Position numbers and translations under genes: made by a program. This document shows positions 22,520-34,035 of a stretch of DNA of 64,000 nucleotides, in pieces; the first letter of the stretch is position 1; each line of letters starts with the position of its first letter. This DNA comes from Isoetes taiwanensis. Lineage: Eukaryota; Streptophyta; Lycopodiopsida; Isoetales; Isoetaceae. The stretch is taken from positions 7,912,811 to 7,976,810 of the forward strand of contig JAJEKV010000002.1 in the NCBI GenBank assembly GCA_021234155.1. The letters are read 5' to 3'. The notes beneath the pieces were generated by a model. The model was given only the letters and a program-made list of their open reading frames with translations, was not told where the DNA came from and searched no databases.

Positions 22520-22890
22520 GTTGGGGCTGGCAGCTACCTCTACACCCGCAGTCCGTACAGCGGTGGGAAATCAACCAAGTCAACCATGTATTTCAAATCC
22601 CCGATGGAAGTAGATGCAGTCAATCTCATCACGGATGACTCCATAGCAAACAAAATGGGCATCACACAGCTCTTTCCATTTTTATATGACATCAAATTGG
22701 CTAATGGCCATATCACGCGACCTCAAGTACACTATTCACTCACATCAACATTTAGCGACGTCTAAAGCTTTCCCATGGAATTTGGGTTTGGAAATTTGGC
22801 GAAGATCCGGTGGCTATAAATCTTTGGTAGGAAGACGCTTCTCCGCCGGGGCAAAAGTATCCGTCGCAGGCACGGACGATTGATCATCCG
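22520..22890 (+). pseudogene. Aspartic protease fragment of element B
   Basis: The frame at 22517-22762 contains AVNLITDDSIANKMGITQLFP, then LYDIKLANGHITRP, a typical protease strand pattern in this family. A frame change leads to GLEIW..SGGYKSLVGRRFSAGAKV near 22790-22865, the remnant of the GRPFLAGA-type end. The catalytic DSG is not clear; a VDAVNLI stretch stands where it should be. The enzyme would process the element's polyprotein; this copy is inactive. Confidence 0.7.
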
Positions 22891-23660
22891 GTGGTATCTC
22901 AAATTACCACCATGGAACTTTTAAGCGAAGCGGGGATCATTTTACCGGCCCGGCAATCGCAGACCCTACCGGTTCTTTGGTCCCAGAAGGCGACGGAATA
23001 TTTATCAAGTTGATCCCCTGCGTACTTTCCCTTATCCTACCGATATCTCTTTGATCAGGAGAAATAGCTCTGGCCAATCGGGGGCCGGGCTGGCTGCAGC
23101 AGCGGCCCCTAAAACCCTTGCAATGAATCCAGCGCGACGAGCGATCACTTTTGAGATCACGGCCTCCTGCCCAGCTCCTTTGTTGATGTACCGTCATGAA
23201 GCAACGCTGCTAAGATACGGCTGACGCCCTCTCTTTTCCTGCGCAAAATTACCCGCGCATCTGGTGCTCGCGCCTCCGCACACATTTATCCGGGGATCAC
23301 GATCCGCCACCCCATGGCCGGACTCAAGAAGTAGGGTGGGTGGCGGCAATCAGCACATCGCGCTGCTTTGCAAACCTTCCGGCTCCTTATATACATGCGC
23401 AGGCGTCAGCTGATTCAAAAATTCCAAACACACATTTTACGCTGGAATTTCAAAGATCTTGAGGAATCAGCAAAAGCTTAGAGACTCACGTTCCTACCGT
23501 CGATGCCGCGACCGGTGCTGCTTAGCAATGATCTGAGCTCAGCTAATTCTGAGCATTCAGCGTCAAAGTGAAATTGACGACTCCTTGCTGCGGTTTGATC
23601 TATGAGGTCAAACATTACGGATAGGTGACCTCCTTGTCATTGCCATAAGCACAATGGTAA
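22890..23660 (+). other. Protease-RT spacer of element B
   Basis: No domain can be read here. Position between protease and RT suggests the connecting region of the polyprotein. Some GC-rich stretches (for example 23085-23110) have no matching counterpart that I could see in element A, whose spacer lies mostly left of the window. Confidence 0.35.
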
Positions 23661-23669
23661 GATCCGGCG

Positions 23670-24060
23670 TCACCGTATGGAGCTATAGGAAACTCAATCA
23701 GACCCGCGGGCGTGATCATTTTCCACTTCCCTTCGGTGAGATTGGAAAGAAGTGGTTGGACATGAGATGTACTCTCCTTCTTGGATAGTTTTAAAACACA
23801 TTCGGTCCATAATGAAAAGAATCCCGATCAACTCCAGTTGGCTTTCACCACCGGTAAATCGCTTTGCCTGGGTAGTTCCTTTGATTATCAACTCACTCCT
23901 TCAACATTCCGGCAGAATCTATGCTCTAGTTTTAGCGTTCGCGAAGGAAAATCGCTACTTGCAAATTTTCAAGATGGCTTTATACGCCTCTGATTCCATG
24001 GCGCTGGCCATTTGGATGAAATTGGGTTCGTCTTCCGGAAATGCTTGATGAGTCGGCATT
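23670..24060 (+). pseudogene. Reverse transcriptase fragment of element B
   Basis: KLNQTRGRDHFPLPFGEIG at about 23688-23745 repeats the element A block KLNQARGKDHFP. Further on QLTPSTFRQ (about 23887-23915) corresponds to the LTNAPATFQR motif of gypsy RTs, with frame changes between. No YxDD box is readable. Coding similarity is shorter than in A, so several internal stretches seem lost. Confidence 0.75.
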
Positions 24061-24119
24061 AGTCTCAATCTGAGAAATGCACCTTTTTAAATCCTTAATT
24101 ACTGTTAGGCCATGTTATT

Positions 24120-24720
24120 GACAAAGCGGGAATCACCAGCGAATCACGCAAAATCGATTAATGCTCAAGCTCAAGCACCAGCCAATATCAAGGGAACCAC
24201 GCGCTCTTTCACAGGAAAGGTCAGTGTACTCCACCTTCATACGGACTGCGTGGCTGTTTAGATCCATTCCATAAACTCCGCGGGTGGCAGATCCACTGGG
24301 CTTGGGAATTCCCGGTAATTTGCTTTCAACGGCCGGCTTTATACTCGAGCCGCAGTTCTTATTCCTCCTCAATGGGACAAGCCCTTTCCACCGTTCATAT
24401 GATGTCTCGGCGTTTGCTGTGGGTACATTCTTTCTCAAAGAATATGATGCGCTTTTAGCAGTAAAATTTAAATCGCTTCGCCAGTAGAAAACTCAATTCT
24501 ATTTTGAAACCCAGCTATTCACTGCCCGCGGAGGCGTGAAGCGGTCTGTTTTCGTATCCAGCATTTTCCGTCATTACCTTTTCAGGATCAAATCTGCAAG
24601 TTCTTTGTGGACCACCAAGCACTTCTCTATTTGATCAACAAATCCAGCCCACTTGGGCACTTTTGCTCGTTGGGTCCTTCTTCTCAAAAATTTACTCCTT
24701 TTTAGGAAATCGTTTCAAGG
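24120..24720 (+). pseudogene. RNase H fragment of element B
   Basis: A PPQWDKPF stretch near 24364-24390 is followed in another frame by YDVSAFAVGTFFLKEYD (24397-24447), the TDASxxAIGAVLxQED active-site motif with Thr-Asp-Ala-Ser read as Tyr-Asp-Val-Ser; the Asp is kept. VDHQALLYLINKS.. (about 24609-24650) then LGHFARWV-like sequence finish the domain. The HQALLYLINK block is shared with element A. Confidence 0.75.
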
Positions 24721-26110
24721 TGCGCCAAATCCTCATGTGTCCGGATTATCTTTCGCATCCACCACGGATGATCCCATAGCGAAGTCTCGGACGCCTTCCT
24801 GATGCTCAGCTCTTTTTAGTCGCGGCAACACCACGTGGTTTTCATGATTTTCAGCAGTACCTCCTCACGGTGCTCTTCCACCCAGAAGATAGGGGCAGCT
24901 CTCTCTCACATGGCAGCAATCCGTGCGCCATCAATTTTCTCAGGAAGGAGTCGTGAGCTACACCATAGTTTGCCTGGACATCTCTACAAAGAGGTAAGGA
25001 CACCATCAGCCGGCATATTCCTACCTCATAGAGACAGACATTATTCGAGAAATATGAGGGCTGAAGTGGTAGTCATTTTCATGGTGACACCCGCATGCGC
25101 AAAATCCTTCTTCTTGCGGAGTATTGTGGCCCGCTCTTTGGTCTCCTTGCCTTACCTTGCCGCATTATGATGATGCTTACCGGTAGGTGGGGCCTTACGG
25201 CTTGTGGCGCTCTTCCCTTGGCTTGGCAAATTAAGCCGCGCCTTCCTTCTTAAAATGGGAATGGACTTTTGTAGGACCATAGCAGATTATCCCTCTGCTT
25301 GGCACACTGCGTGCGATACGTCACGGATTCCTTGACTCGCCACCAAATGGGGGAAGCTTGTGCACTTCGGAACAACAACTGCCGCACCAAGCCTGACTCG
25401 AAGATCCTCTATCAGCAAATTATCAGGTCGAAACACTGGGCTGGTGGAATTGGCCAAGTAGTGTTGTTTCGAAAATCAATCATACTATCAAATTTGGCTG
25501 GTTATCTCTTGTTACATCATCACAGAGCGCACCTTACTATCCTCGAGGCAGTAGGTTGTGACACCAACAAAACCCTAAGTGCCATTCTCAAGAAAATTTG
25601 TGGCCTTCACTTATGATTCGTGAATAAAACTTCCCTCTACATTCTTTGGGCCTGTAGCATTTCAAGATTGCACTGAGTCACCTCCTTTAAATTAGTTTAT
25701 AGTCGGGAAGCTCTCATGCCCTTTAGATACATCCTTCCAGCACTCGGTTTCAGGCTCTGCTCATAATCCGGTACTGCTCTCAAAGGAAGCGGAGTCTATC
25801 AATTACAAACCTGATTGGATGAACCCGAAGGGTACATATAATAGTATTCTTGTGAACCCATGATTTACACGAAATCTTTGCATGACAAGCGTTTGAGACA
25901 AAACATTCAAACAAAGGAGATTTGGTTCTTCGCCTTTGATTCGGGTACACAAAATTTTCAGTAAACTCTCAGAGTTTAGATTTGGCTTGGCCCTTATCAA
26001 ATTGTTCAAGTGGTTAGACCAAGTGTTTTCCAACTCGCTGAATTAGATGGCACTCCATTACCTACATTAGTTAATGGTTTTGCGTCTCAAAGCATTTCAT
26101 CACCGCAGGA
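24720..26110 (+). pseudogene. Integrase fragment of element B
   Basis: The recognisable pieces are VTDSLTRHQMGEA near 25317-25355 (remnant of the TDYATKWxEA motif with the first catalytic Asp), INHTIKF near 25482, a HHHRAPYYPRG-like block near 25520-25550 and NKTLSAILKKIC (25568-25603). After these come a VYSREALMPFRYILPALGF stretch (about 25695-25750), a GPYQIV-like strand near 25995, and LDGTPLPTLVNGF (26044-26082), the same ending as in element A. All are in plus-strand frames with breaks. Integrase would have inserted the cDNA. Confidence 0.8.
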
Positions 26111-29100
26111 AAGTAGACATCCCAGCCGCGAGCCAGTTCAAGAATCAAACACCACAGAAAGTGACTGAAAGTAGATTATATTATAGTGGAGATTTTTTAC
26201 AAAATGTAGAAACGCAGCCCGGCTAATAGCTCGCTATAGGCAGCTTGCCCACTATATACACAAAGCGGGCTGAGAGCCCATCTACCTAGAATCCTAAGAG
26301 GAAAAACCCTCTACCACGGGTTGGGCCGAGGAGGTAATCTGGAGATGAGTAGAGTTTCTGCTCCGGATCCAAGCGAAGATGCGAGAACCACCTCCATCCG
26401 TTGGTCTTAGTCAGGATATTCAGCCATCCAGCACATAACAAATCCACATCGCAGATACCGCGGTTGTAGCGGCCTTGATCGAACAATTCATCTTACAAGT
26501 GATCCACTCCGGCGGTTAGTAGGGCATGAGTGCAATCTTCCGTTCAAACCCGGCACTTAGCCATCTGCGGCGCCATGGATGCAACCGTTTCTCTCGGTTA
26601 AGTCTTATATAGCCAGCGAGGACCTCTTATGCAGCGTGGACCAATCACTGGAAATGTGGCGTAGTTTGCAATGCAATTTTATTTCTAAAAGGAGAATCTA
26701 TTCTCAGCATATCTATAATGAGTACCTTCGGCACATTCAGCACCCAATAAGTATCCCACCCGAGTTACTGACCATTGGAATGCCATTCCTTCTTCCGCGC
26801 CCGTCCGAACATTAATGGAGGTATCCGCTGCCATCTATCACATCCGATCTTTCTTTCCGCGTCTCATCCTCAGGTTCAGTACTTCTCCTGCGTTTTGGGA
26901 CTTAGCCAAATTTTGCCTCTCAATCCCTTCTTCCATCCTTTGACTGGCACCATCAAGCGGTTCGGTTGCCTCTTAAATACCTCTTAGCCTCGGTTATGCG
27001 CCCCTCAAAACGCACCTTTTAGTTCCTCTGCTTCCATCCTCGTGCTTTCGACTTTGCGTCTTAGCCTTTGGCATCTCTCTTAGATTACGCAAATCATTCC
27101 CATGGCTGCCCCAAGATTTTCTACCTTCAAATCACTCCCCCAGGATCCGGCCCTTTTGCATGTATCATCTTGGCGTACTTCGTAAAGCCCTTGGTAGCTT
27201 ACGATGCGAATTAAGCTGAAGCGAGCACCGGCTTCACGAATTCTCTCAAATGAACTTGGCTCCAAATCCTGCCCGATTCTGAGTTCGCCGTAATGTATTA
27301 GCAGCCATAGGGAGCTACACCCACTTTGTAATTGATGGCACCACTATTTCATTGACTCAACATTTCGATTTAAGGAGTATTTCATATTCCCTTGCACACA
27401 CTCCTTGTGTATCATGAGTACGCTATCTGGGGATATTGATATTATCCCGAGGAGTTTGGTGCACTGCTTATCCGCCAATGTCCATGTCATGTCCAGTAAC
27501 CGACAAGCCTCACTTGAGACCCAACTGTAAATTTTTGTAGGCGCAAATTCCTTGAGTATTCTATCAAAGAACACCCCATACTCAATGCAGCCTTTCTATA
27601 ACTTTTAGTCATATTTCTACACTCCAAGCACCACGCCGTTAGCCCCAAATGAAGTATTCTCTCCCCGTCTTCTCCAAGAAATGGACCGCCTTGAGTACCA
27701 CTTCCATTCGAGATTTATCGGGAAGGGCGTGCTGGACTGCTCATCGTGATACTTCTCCACACCACCAAATTCTCATGTACTTCCTCGGCGCTCCCTTCCA
27801 GTCAATCACCAGAGATTTAGCACATCCGCCCATCTTCCCTGAGTCATGACCCGCGATCACACTCATATCAATGTCTCTTCCTCCGCTTCACCATCCACTT
27901 CACACCATTTTTTCCAAACCTCCCAAGGCGGAAGCGCGGCCAGTTCCACCTGCAACCCCACCCTGTGTGATTTGTTGCTCCCGATGCTCCGGCGAGGATG
28001 CTCAAGGCTGCTTTGCTCTTAAATTCCCTAAGAATCCCAAGGCGCTCTTGCCAAGCCCGAGAGTTCAACGACACTCAGGAGGCCTCGATGCAGTACACCA
28101 AGACCTTCAAGCTGCAAGCTGCCCAGGGTTGCAGCTTTAGGCCAAACTTGAACAAGCATAGAAGCTCTCTTACAGGCTCATGCACCCGGATCTCAAATAC
28201 ACAAGAAGCTCAAGTCAGTAACTCATGAGATCGGCCAGGCTCAAACTCAGTCGGAAATTGAGACTCTGGCCCAGGTACAACAAGTCAAAGCCGCTCTCAC
28301 GAGTACCAAGGGCCGAAGATATTGCTAAACTCATTACCTTGTACTTTCCGGAGTATGTAGTGGCACTCAAGTTCAAAATCTTTCAGCGGGGCTGTGTATG
28401 ATACGCCTCATGGCATTTTCGGCACCCACCTGAGACCTCTGACTCCTGCCAAGATCTTCTTCGGAGGAGTGCAGAAGCAGAGAAAATACTCGATGGCCAG
28501 CGGAGATTCGCGTGCCGTCTCAATACCGCCAGGGAAATCTTCCTCCCGGAGTCAATCCTTCACCAGCCCAGGTCCGTGACGGTCCTCCTCCTATTTCGAA
28601 AGGAAAATGGGATCCGTGATCTGGGAACAACAATTTTGCAACAAACTGTAAAGTCTCTGAGGCTCGGCAAAACTTAGCCGGCGATTTGCAATTCTTCTGG
28701 GAATGCGATTGGCTTCCCTGCTCCTCCCTGCTATCAGCAGTTATGTATGGTTGCTCGCGCCACCTCTTCCTTTTCAAAGTAGCGCGCAGCTGATGGCCTG
28801 TATGGATATCCAACTGGCCTGATCTTTGATTTTTCAGTTGTGGGGCACTCTCCATTTAGAAGACAAAGGTTGTATGTGCCTTGTTGTCTTTGATCTCATA
28901 CAGCATCTTGGATCCAGGACTTTCTCACTTTCATTAGTTCAGCCCATGGCTATATCTTTCATGATTTCTATACGGGTGATACGGGAAAACTTTGGCAAAT
29001 GGAGCCGCGCCCGACTTTTCGAGGTGGCCCTGCCTTGATAGATCGCCGGGATATGATCCATATCTGCGGATCGCCAGGACCAAAGCGTTTCATCAGAATT

Positions 29101-30070
29101 TTTGTACGGAAGCACGCCATTGTTTTATCGCGGCGGCAGGCTGGCTGCAACCAAATTAAATTATCTAGGACATCGAGAGATCTTCCTATGCACAGAATCT
29201 ATATCTGACACCTCATTTGGTTACAATCGATTCTGGGAGGCTACTTGTTGGATACTTAAAGACGATCCCCCGCAGGGATGGGATAGCCCTCTGTCAACTC
29301 TGACTCTACTTATTCTCGGATGTGATTAGCCGGGCGCCAGTCGGATAGCATAGATCAATTGGGGAAATTTTGCTTTCGGCCAGCCCGCGCCCACGGGCAT
29401 GGTTCCTTCTCCTATGCTTCCCTGAAGTACCTCCGCTTGAGTTCTGACCGATTAGGCGTCTTCCTTTTTGGACCAAGGTCATGGATAGTCATGCGGGGGT
29501 TTGGACACCGCCTGGGATCTGCGGCGGGTCTCGGTGGGATCCGCATTTCGCCGATCACGTGGGAAGAAGAGTGCCTGCAGGTTAGCAGCACCAATTGGAT
29601 CGTTGCTAATGGCGTAGTTGCTTAGCGGCCTGAATCGCGCTTCATAGTCTCAACACCTTCTTGCGGAGAGCGCCTCCTCACGATCATACATCCATCTTCA
29701 GCGAGGATTTTAGCTGCCCTCAAAATGCATTTTGCTAAGCTCCTTAAATGTCCATTTTTGCGCTGCAATCCAAATGCAGTGTCGGTGCCTTTGGCCTTGA
29801 CCTGCCTCACTCATGGGTAGCAGTACATTCTTAGGGCGCCTGGCGCGCGGGAGCATGAAATGCGCTCGTTTTTCTTGTGATCTTGATCACGCGCCAGCCC
29901 AAAACCTCAAAACCTTCAATCCGCGCCAAAGTCTCATCAGCGAGTATCCATGGCCGTTGCCCCCGTCACTCACTCAGTAGGGAATCACTTTGGTATTAAG
30001 CTTCGCCCTCCGAAGCGCTTCCTCCTTTTCTTCACTCACGAGTATGCGTTTGGTAGGGGGTATTAATCTA
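26110..30070 (+). other. Extra 3' region of element B between integrase and 3' LTR
   Basis: Nearly 4 kb that no standard pol domain explains. Plus-strand frames are short: 26579-26812, 27649-27846, 27871-28137 (with Cys-rich CVICCSRC), 28999-29205 and 29359-29622. Around 28225-28320 a Gln/Ala-rich stretch (TQSEIETLAQVQQVKAALTS) looks like a coiled coil. Tat and Athila elements are known to carry extra ORFs, including env-like ones, in exactly this place; that is the simplest reading, but I cannot name a domain. A purine-rich TGGTAGGGGG at 30051-30060 is a candidate polypurine tract just before the 3' LTR. Confidence 0.5.
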
Positions 30071-30664
30071 TGCCTCTAGTGCAGGACTATTCATCATCAC
30101 CGTCGGAACCGAGTCAAGCATAAAGATCCTCGATCCAACCCGCAGGTGGACATCCAAGCCTCATGAGAAGACTAAGCGGCGAGGCCAGTCAAAGCCTTTG
30201 GGCGCTTCAACAGAGGCCAGCCCATTTCGAGGAATAAGTAAGCGAAGCACCCATCACGCGTACATCGGCGTCGAGCGTGATTCTAGGCACTTCAAGAGCA
30301 CAGCGGCATTTCGCATCAGGCCGCCGCCAGAGTAAAGCGCGAGATCGATCCAGGAGTACTGCTCTTGGAGCCCAGGCCATTAATCTTGCCTATATAGTGG
30401 GAATTAAGCTCATAGAGATTTTTGAATGAGTTTTGAGTCTTATCTCCTTTCAGTTTTCTCTCTATTAAAGGAGCTCATGTATTTTCATCGGCTGATAATC
30501 AAGGAAACCTCATCTTTTCTCATTTTGTGCAATTCTCTTCTTTTCTTACTCTTAGAAGCCAAATCTTAAAATGACGCCATTATTTTGGACTCTCTGTTAA
30601 GATCCACGGGTCCTCCTGGGAGGGCTGTCTTCAGGAGGAGTTCGAACCCCAGGACCCCCAAGCA
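30071..30664 (+). repeat. 3' LTR of element B
   Basis: About 594 bases starting TGCCTC and ending CCCCCAAGCA, aligned with the 5' LTR at 19639-20214. The two share GATCCTCGATCCAAC, GAGAAGACTAAGCGGC, CAAAGCCTTTGG, TTTTCTCTCTA and GATCCACGGGTCCTCC (30601). A purine-rich stretch ends 10 bases upstream. A GAGTTCGAACCCC stretch near 30637 resembles a tRNA T-arm, but no tRNA can be folded around it. Confidence 0.75.
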
Positions 30665-30986
30665 ATGGCTAATCTCGGCGTAGGGAAGAGGATTAAGCTT
30701 CTTCCATAAATGGCCGAGTGGGAAACCAGTGCCCTATAAATGCCTATATGGCGTTTTAGTCCTGAATGCGGCGTGTGAGACAGCTAACTTGCTTTGGGAT
30801 TTGACTCCATATTTTAATCTTTTATGTTTAATTCTCTTAGCTATTACTAAGCTTAGCATATACTACAAAATGAGAAAAAATTTTACACTTTGAGGTTTGA
30901 GGATCCTGTCGAGTTAAGGTACTGCTAGGATCATGAGTGAGTGCTTTGCTTTTTGGTCTCCAGAACGGCCCCGCCATTTTAGCTGT
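30665..30986 (-). other. Internal region of element X, right part
   Basis: Non-coding sequence between the B 3' LTR and the right X LTR. On the minus strand it directly follows the X 5' LTR, so the primer-binding site of X should be at about 30965-30986. The minus-strand sequence there (GCTAAAATGGCGGGGCCGTT) does not clearly match a tRNA 3' end known to me. Confidence 0.45.
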
Positions 30987-32571
30987 GGCGTCCCCTACTC
31001 ATATCTGGTGCACTCCGCAGAGTATACAAACAGGAGTTCATCTCACATGCAGTTCCATCGTCTGAAGGGGCCCACTCCATATATCACTTTACCCAGCCTT
31101 GATGAGTTCCGGAGCCGAGGAAGAATGAAGAGTCATTTACTGCTCTCCCCTCAGGCCTACCTAAAATTTTAACGGAAGCATAAACATACATATGGGTATA
31201 CAACATCAACATCCGCCATCTCGAAGGTGGCTCATCACATATATCTGCATAGACAATGATGTTGCATCACATAGGAAGTCCTATCAGGGCATTTCGGACT
31301 TCGAGAGGGATGACTCACGGCACAGGTCTCCGAGTTCATGCGGACATGAATTCTGCTGTAGCGGCTAGTTTGGATGGCGCCAGGAATATGGCTTAAGGGT
31401 TGTCCACTCCATCCAGCCCCTCTGTGCACGCTGCGAGTAGGCTGAAAGTGTTAGGACACATTTGTAGCGGGATGCGTAGCCAAGGCTACTCACAGGTTGC
31501 ATCTCCAGTTCCGATGGGGCAAGTAGAGATCCTCCCTCCGAGAGATCTCGTCTTTGACTCAAGATGACTAAAGAGGCCGCGCCAATGCGACTTGAACCCA
31601 ATGAGTAACATCTCACTCCCGAATTATGAGCCCTTTGCCTTACCCACTTTTCGATGGCAAGCCATTAGACCCTAGTCCCATAATGATCCCGTGGGCCTTA
31701 CACACTAGAGGATCGTTCAAGGTCCGAACCACGAACCTCCTTGTAAGGCAATTCAGCACCTTCACCCACAACCCAGGTGTAGTTTCTTGTACACGCAGGC
31801 GAATCTCACAGAGTGTAGCAGAAACAACTAGGAACATCAGCTACTACCTAAGCTTTAGGGTCTCTACCCTTCCCAATACAAGAGGTTTCAGAGATACATC
31901 ATCCATATACATCACGGAAGAACTAAGAACTAGATCAATATATCATAGGAGTTCTTTAGTTAGAGTCTGCAAATCCTAAATGGCTGCTTCTGCGTGAGAA
32001 TTTGTAGGCTAAAATAATTTGAGCGGTTTGCATTTTATTAAATTGACCAAATACTGATCCTTGGCTCGCTCCTCACCCTTTGAATTGACCATCACTGCTG
32101 AGCTGCTAGAGATGGAGGCTAGAGGGAAACTAATCGGAAGTCAAATCGCTCGGGAGCCAATTACGGGAAGCGTTTTGACTCTGGGCAAGTAAGCTGAGCC
32201 TAAAACTCATGGGCCGAAATGGCAGAAATTAAGGTTTCTCTTACCTAAATGGAACAGGGTTTAGGGCTAGAAGTTTTAATTATCCTTTAAGCATGTAGGA
32301 TAATTGGAGTGCCAATACTGCAGCTAATGGCTAGAGTGGCATAAAGAAGAGTATCCACATGGGAAAATGTCACCCTAGATAAGTATTATGCACATTAGTA
32401 AATGTACACGATAATACATGCACATACCTTGCAAGTTGCTCCTAGGGGGCTACACTTTGGCTACCGTCGGTGATACGCATGTCGATCGAGGTGGCATGTA
32501 AGCATGGCAATTGTGAAAATCTGATGCTCGTCCACGGGGGCCGTTATCTCTTTCATCTAACAGGCATCACA
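30987..32571 (-). mobile_element. LTR of element X, right copy (5' LTR on the minus strand)
   Basis: About 1,585 bases matching the left X LTR (17571-19170) in the same orientation. Plus-strand ends are TGGCGTCCCC (or TGTGGCG from 30985) and GGCATCACA at 32571. A CATTC follows directly (32572-32576). Shared landmarks are ATATCTGGTGCACTC, GGCAAGCCATT, GGGTCTCTACCC, TCCCAATACAAG and GGATAATT. The order X-B-B-X with X outermost, and X flanked on both sides by chromovirus C, shows nesting, not tandem duplication. Confidence 0.75.
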
Positions 32572-32576
32572 CATTC
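32572..32576 (+). repeat. Candidate target-site duplication CATTC, right copy (element X)
   Basis: This directly follows the terminal CACA of the right X LTR and matches CATTC at 17562-17566. Chromovirus C integrase sequence starts shortly after it. Confidence 0.5.
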
Positions 32577-32619
32577 CTTGAACCTGAGCCGGTGATTCGA
32601 TATACGAACATCAATCACA

Positions 32620-33500
32620 AGTTATTCCAACTTATGACTATCATTTTGTTAAAGGCAGCTCATGATGCATCTTTGTTTTCGTTCGGGCAGCTCTTTGATT
32701 CGATTCATTTTGTTCAAGGTACCACATCATCTTATCGGCAACTGCAAAGACTATAATTATTTTGAAACTTGGATGATGCATGATTTTGCTGATGTGCTAT
32801 ATATTCCACGGTAGCGCCTCTGAGTACGCATTCTTGATTTATCACGATTCTCTTACTTAACGGCTTTATTGCGCCCTGCTTCACTGATCCAATGTTTTAT
32901 TCCTCATACTTAATATTATTTGTTGTCGAACAAAGACCATGTGCATCTTCCCCATGATCTTCTTCAGCAATTTCCTAATCTGTTCAGTCCTTGAAAGAGC
33001 ATTTCCGTGGATTTTATTCTAGAGCTACACTTTTTCGACGAACATGGTGGCATCCTGGTCGTTGTTGATTGATTCTCTAAGATTGCTAATTTTATTCCTT
33101 ACAACATCACTAGACAAGCAAAGGAACATCTGATTTATTTTTTCGTGAAGTGATCACAATTCATGGCTTACCGGATATTATTGTTAGTGATTGTCATTTT
33201 CATTCGTTGCTGGATTTTGGACTCTTGGAGCTCTTATACGTGGAGTGCTTTTTGAGTTCTAGTCATCACTCATAAAATCAATAAGTGACGAAATGCATTG
33301 CTCGGGGCATTAGAGCAATATTTTTGAATTTTTTATGGAGTTACCCGGCCGGGATGATTCGATGTGGCTTCCATTAAATTGGGATTTGCTTATAGTAACT
33401 CACCTTTAGTAGCAGAAGCCCATTCTTTTTCAGTGCAGGCGGCATCTCGGTGGCCCTTTGCTTATGGATATGATTCTATTAACCCTAATGTGAAATATGG
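32620..33500 (+). pseudogene. Integrase fragment of chromovirus C
   Basis: LKAAHDASLFSFGQLFDSI at about 32648-32705 corresponds to the HDAPLAGHFG zinc-finger region. The core begins with HLPHDLLQQFPN (about 32945-32980), VDFI near 33010, then ILVVVD at about 33052-33069, whose Asp (33067-33069) is the first catalytic residue. The following Trp of the usual DxFSK/DRFSK context is a TGA stop before FSK. FFREVITIHGLPDIIVSD (about 33140-33191) holds the second catalytic Asp (33189-33191). The SSSHH block near 33254-33270 is the STAYHPQTDGQTE region, in which the catalytic Glu is not readable. Later parts match the AYN/SPF region only weakly. Confidence 0.8.
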
Positions 33501-33759
33501 GCTCTAGAAACTCTATGATATTCAATCAGAGCTCTAGCAACATTGTTTTTAAGCTCAAAAGGAAATCTACTCAACCCATTATATTTATTTACGGTATCTC
33601 ATCGAGGAAGGCCTTTTGCGTACAGCAATTAGTACAAAGCCGTCTTGCTTCTTACTCCGGATCATTCTTGGATCAACTGGCGATGTAAGCATTCGACAGG
33701 GGCTCTATTTCGTATTTCACCATTGGGCAATGCAAGTAATTCCTTTCCGGATTGGATGC

Positions 33760-34035
33760 ATCATGGCGCTACTCAGGTTGATATTGATGACCATGAACAT
33801 TGGAGATTTGGAATATCCGAGATTTTAAGTTCCTTCATCAATGTCTATTCATTCGTCTATTGGGAAGAATACTCTCCAAATGATCGTCAAGTCCAAGTAC
33901 TCCAGCTGGACTCTCTAAGTTCCTTCTTTGACGTCTATTTACTTCCTTGATTAGGAAGGATACTCTGCAAGTGACCGCATTTGGGACCCTGCAGAGAATC
34001 TGACTAATATTCCTAGAAAATTGCCAAATTCCACC
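33760..34035 (+). pseudogene. Chromodomain of element C with an internal partial duplication
   Basis: The frame at 33645-33947 reads VDIDDHEHWRFGISEIL, then a YSFVYWEEYSPNDR strand pattern, a good match to the EHxExxxIL..R.....YLVKWKGY start and middle of a chromodomain. A second copy of the middle starts 90 bases later (33917-33978) and is closer to consensus: YFLD, an in-frame TAG where Trp is expected (33952-33954), then EGYSASDRIWDPAENL ending at 34002. The C-terminal helix therefore belongs to the second copy. Chromodomains of such integrases are thought to steer insertion to modified histones. Confidence 0.75.

Larger units (their letters stand above)
19639..30664 (+). mobile_element. 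Ty3/gypsy retrotransposon B (Tat/Athila-like), full length, decayed, inserted in element X
   Basis: An 11-kb element with direct terminal repeats (19639-20214 and 30071-30664) enclosing, in order on the plus strand, gag with a zinc knuckle, protease, RT, RNase H and integrase. About 4 kb of extra sequence follows before the 3' LTR. It is the same family as element A, with shared blocks in RT, RNase H and integrase. All coding parts are frameshifted. It lies inside the interior of element X, so it inserted after X did. I could not find a convincing target-site duplication. Confidence 0.8.

Noticed and set aside
30630-30660. tRNA-like T-arm GAGTTCGAACCCC
   Set aside because: No acceptor, D-arm or anticodon arm can be placed around it; it is the end of the B 3' LTR.
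19639-30664. An endogenous pararetrovirus or other virus copy
   Set aside because: LTRs, integrase and gypsy domain order show ordinary LTR retrotransposons; no viral coat or movement protein was recognised.
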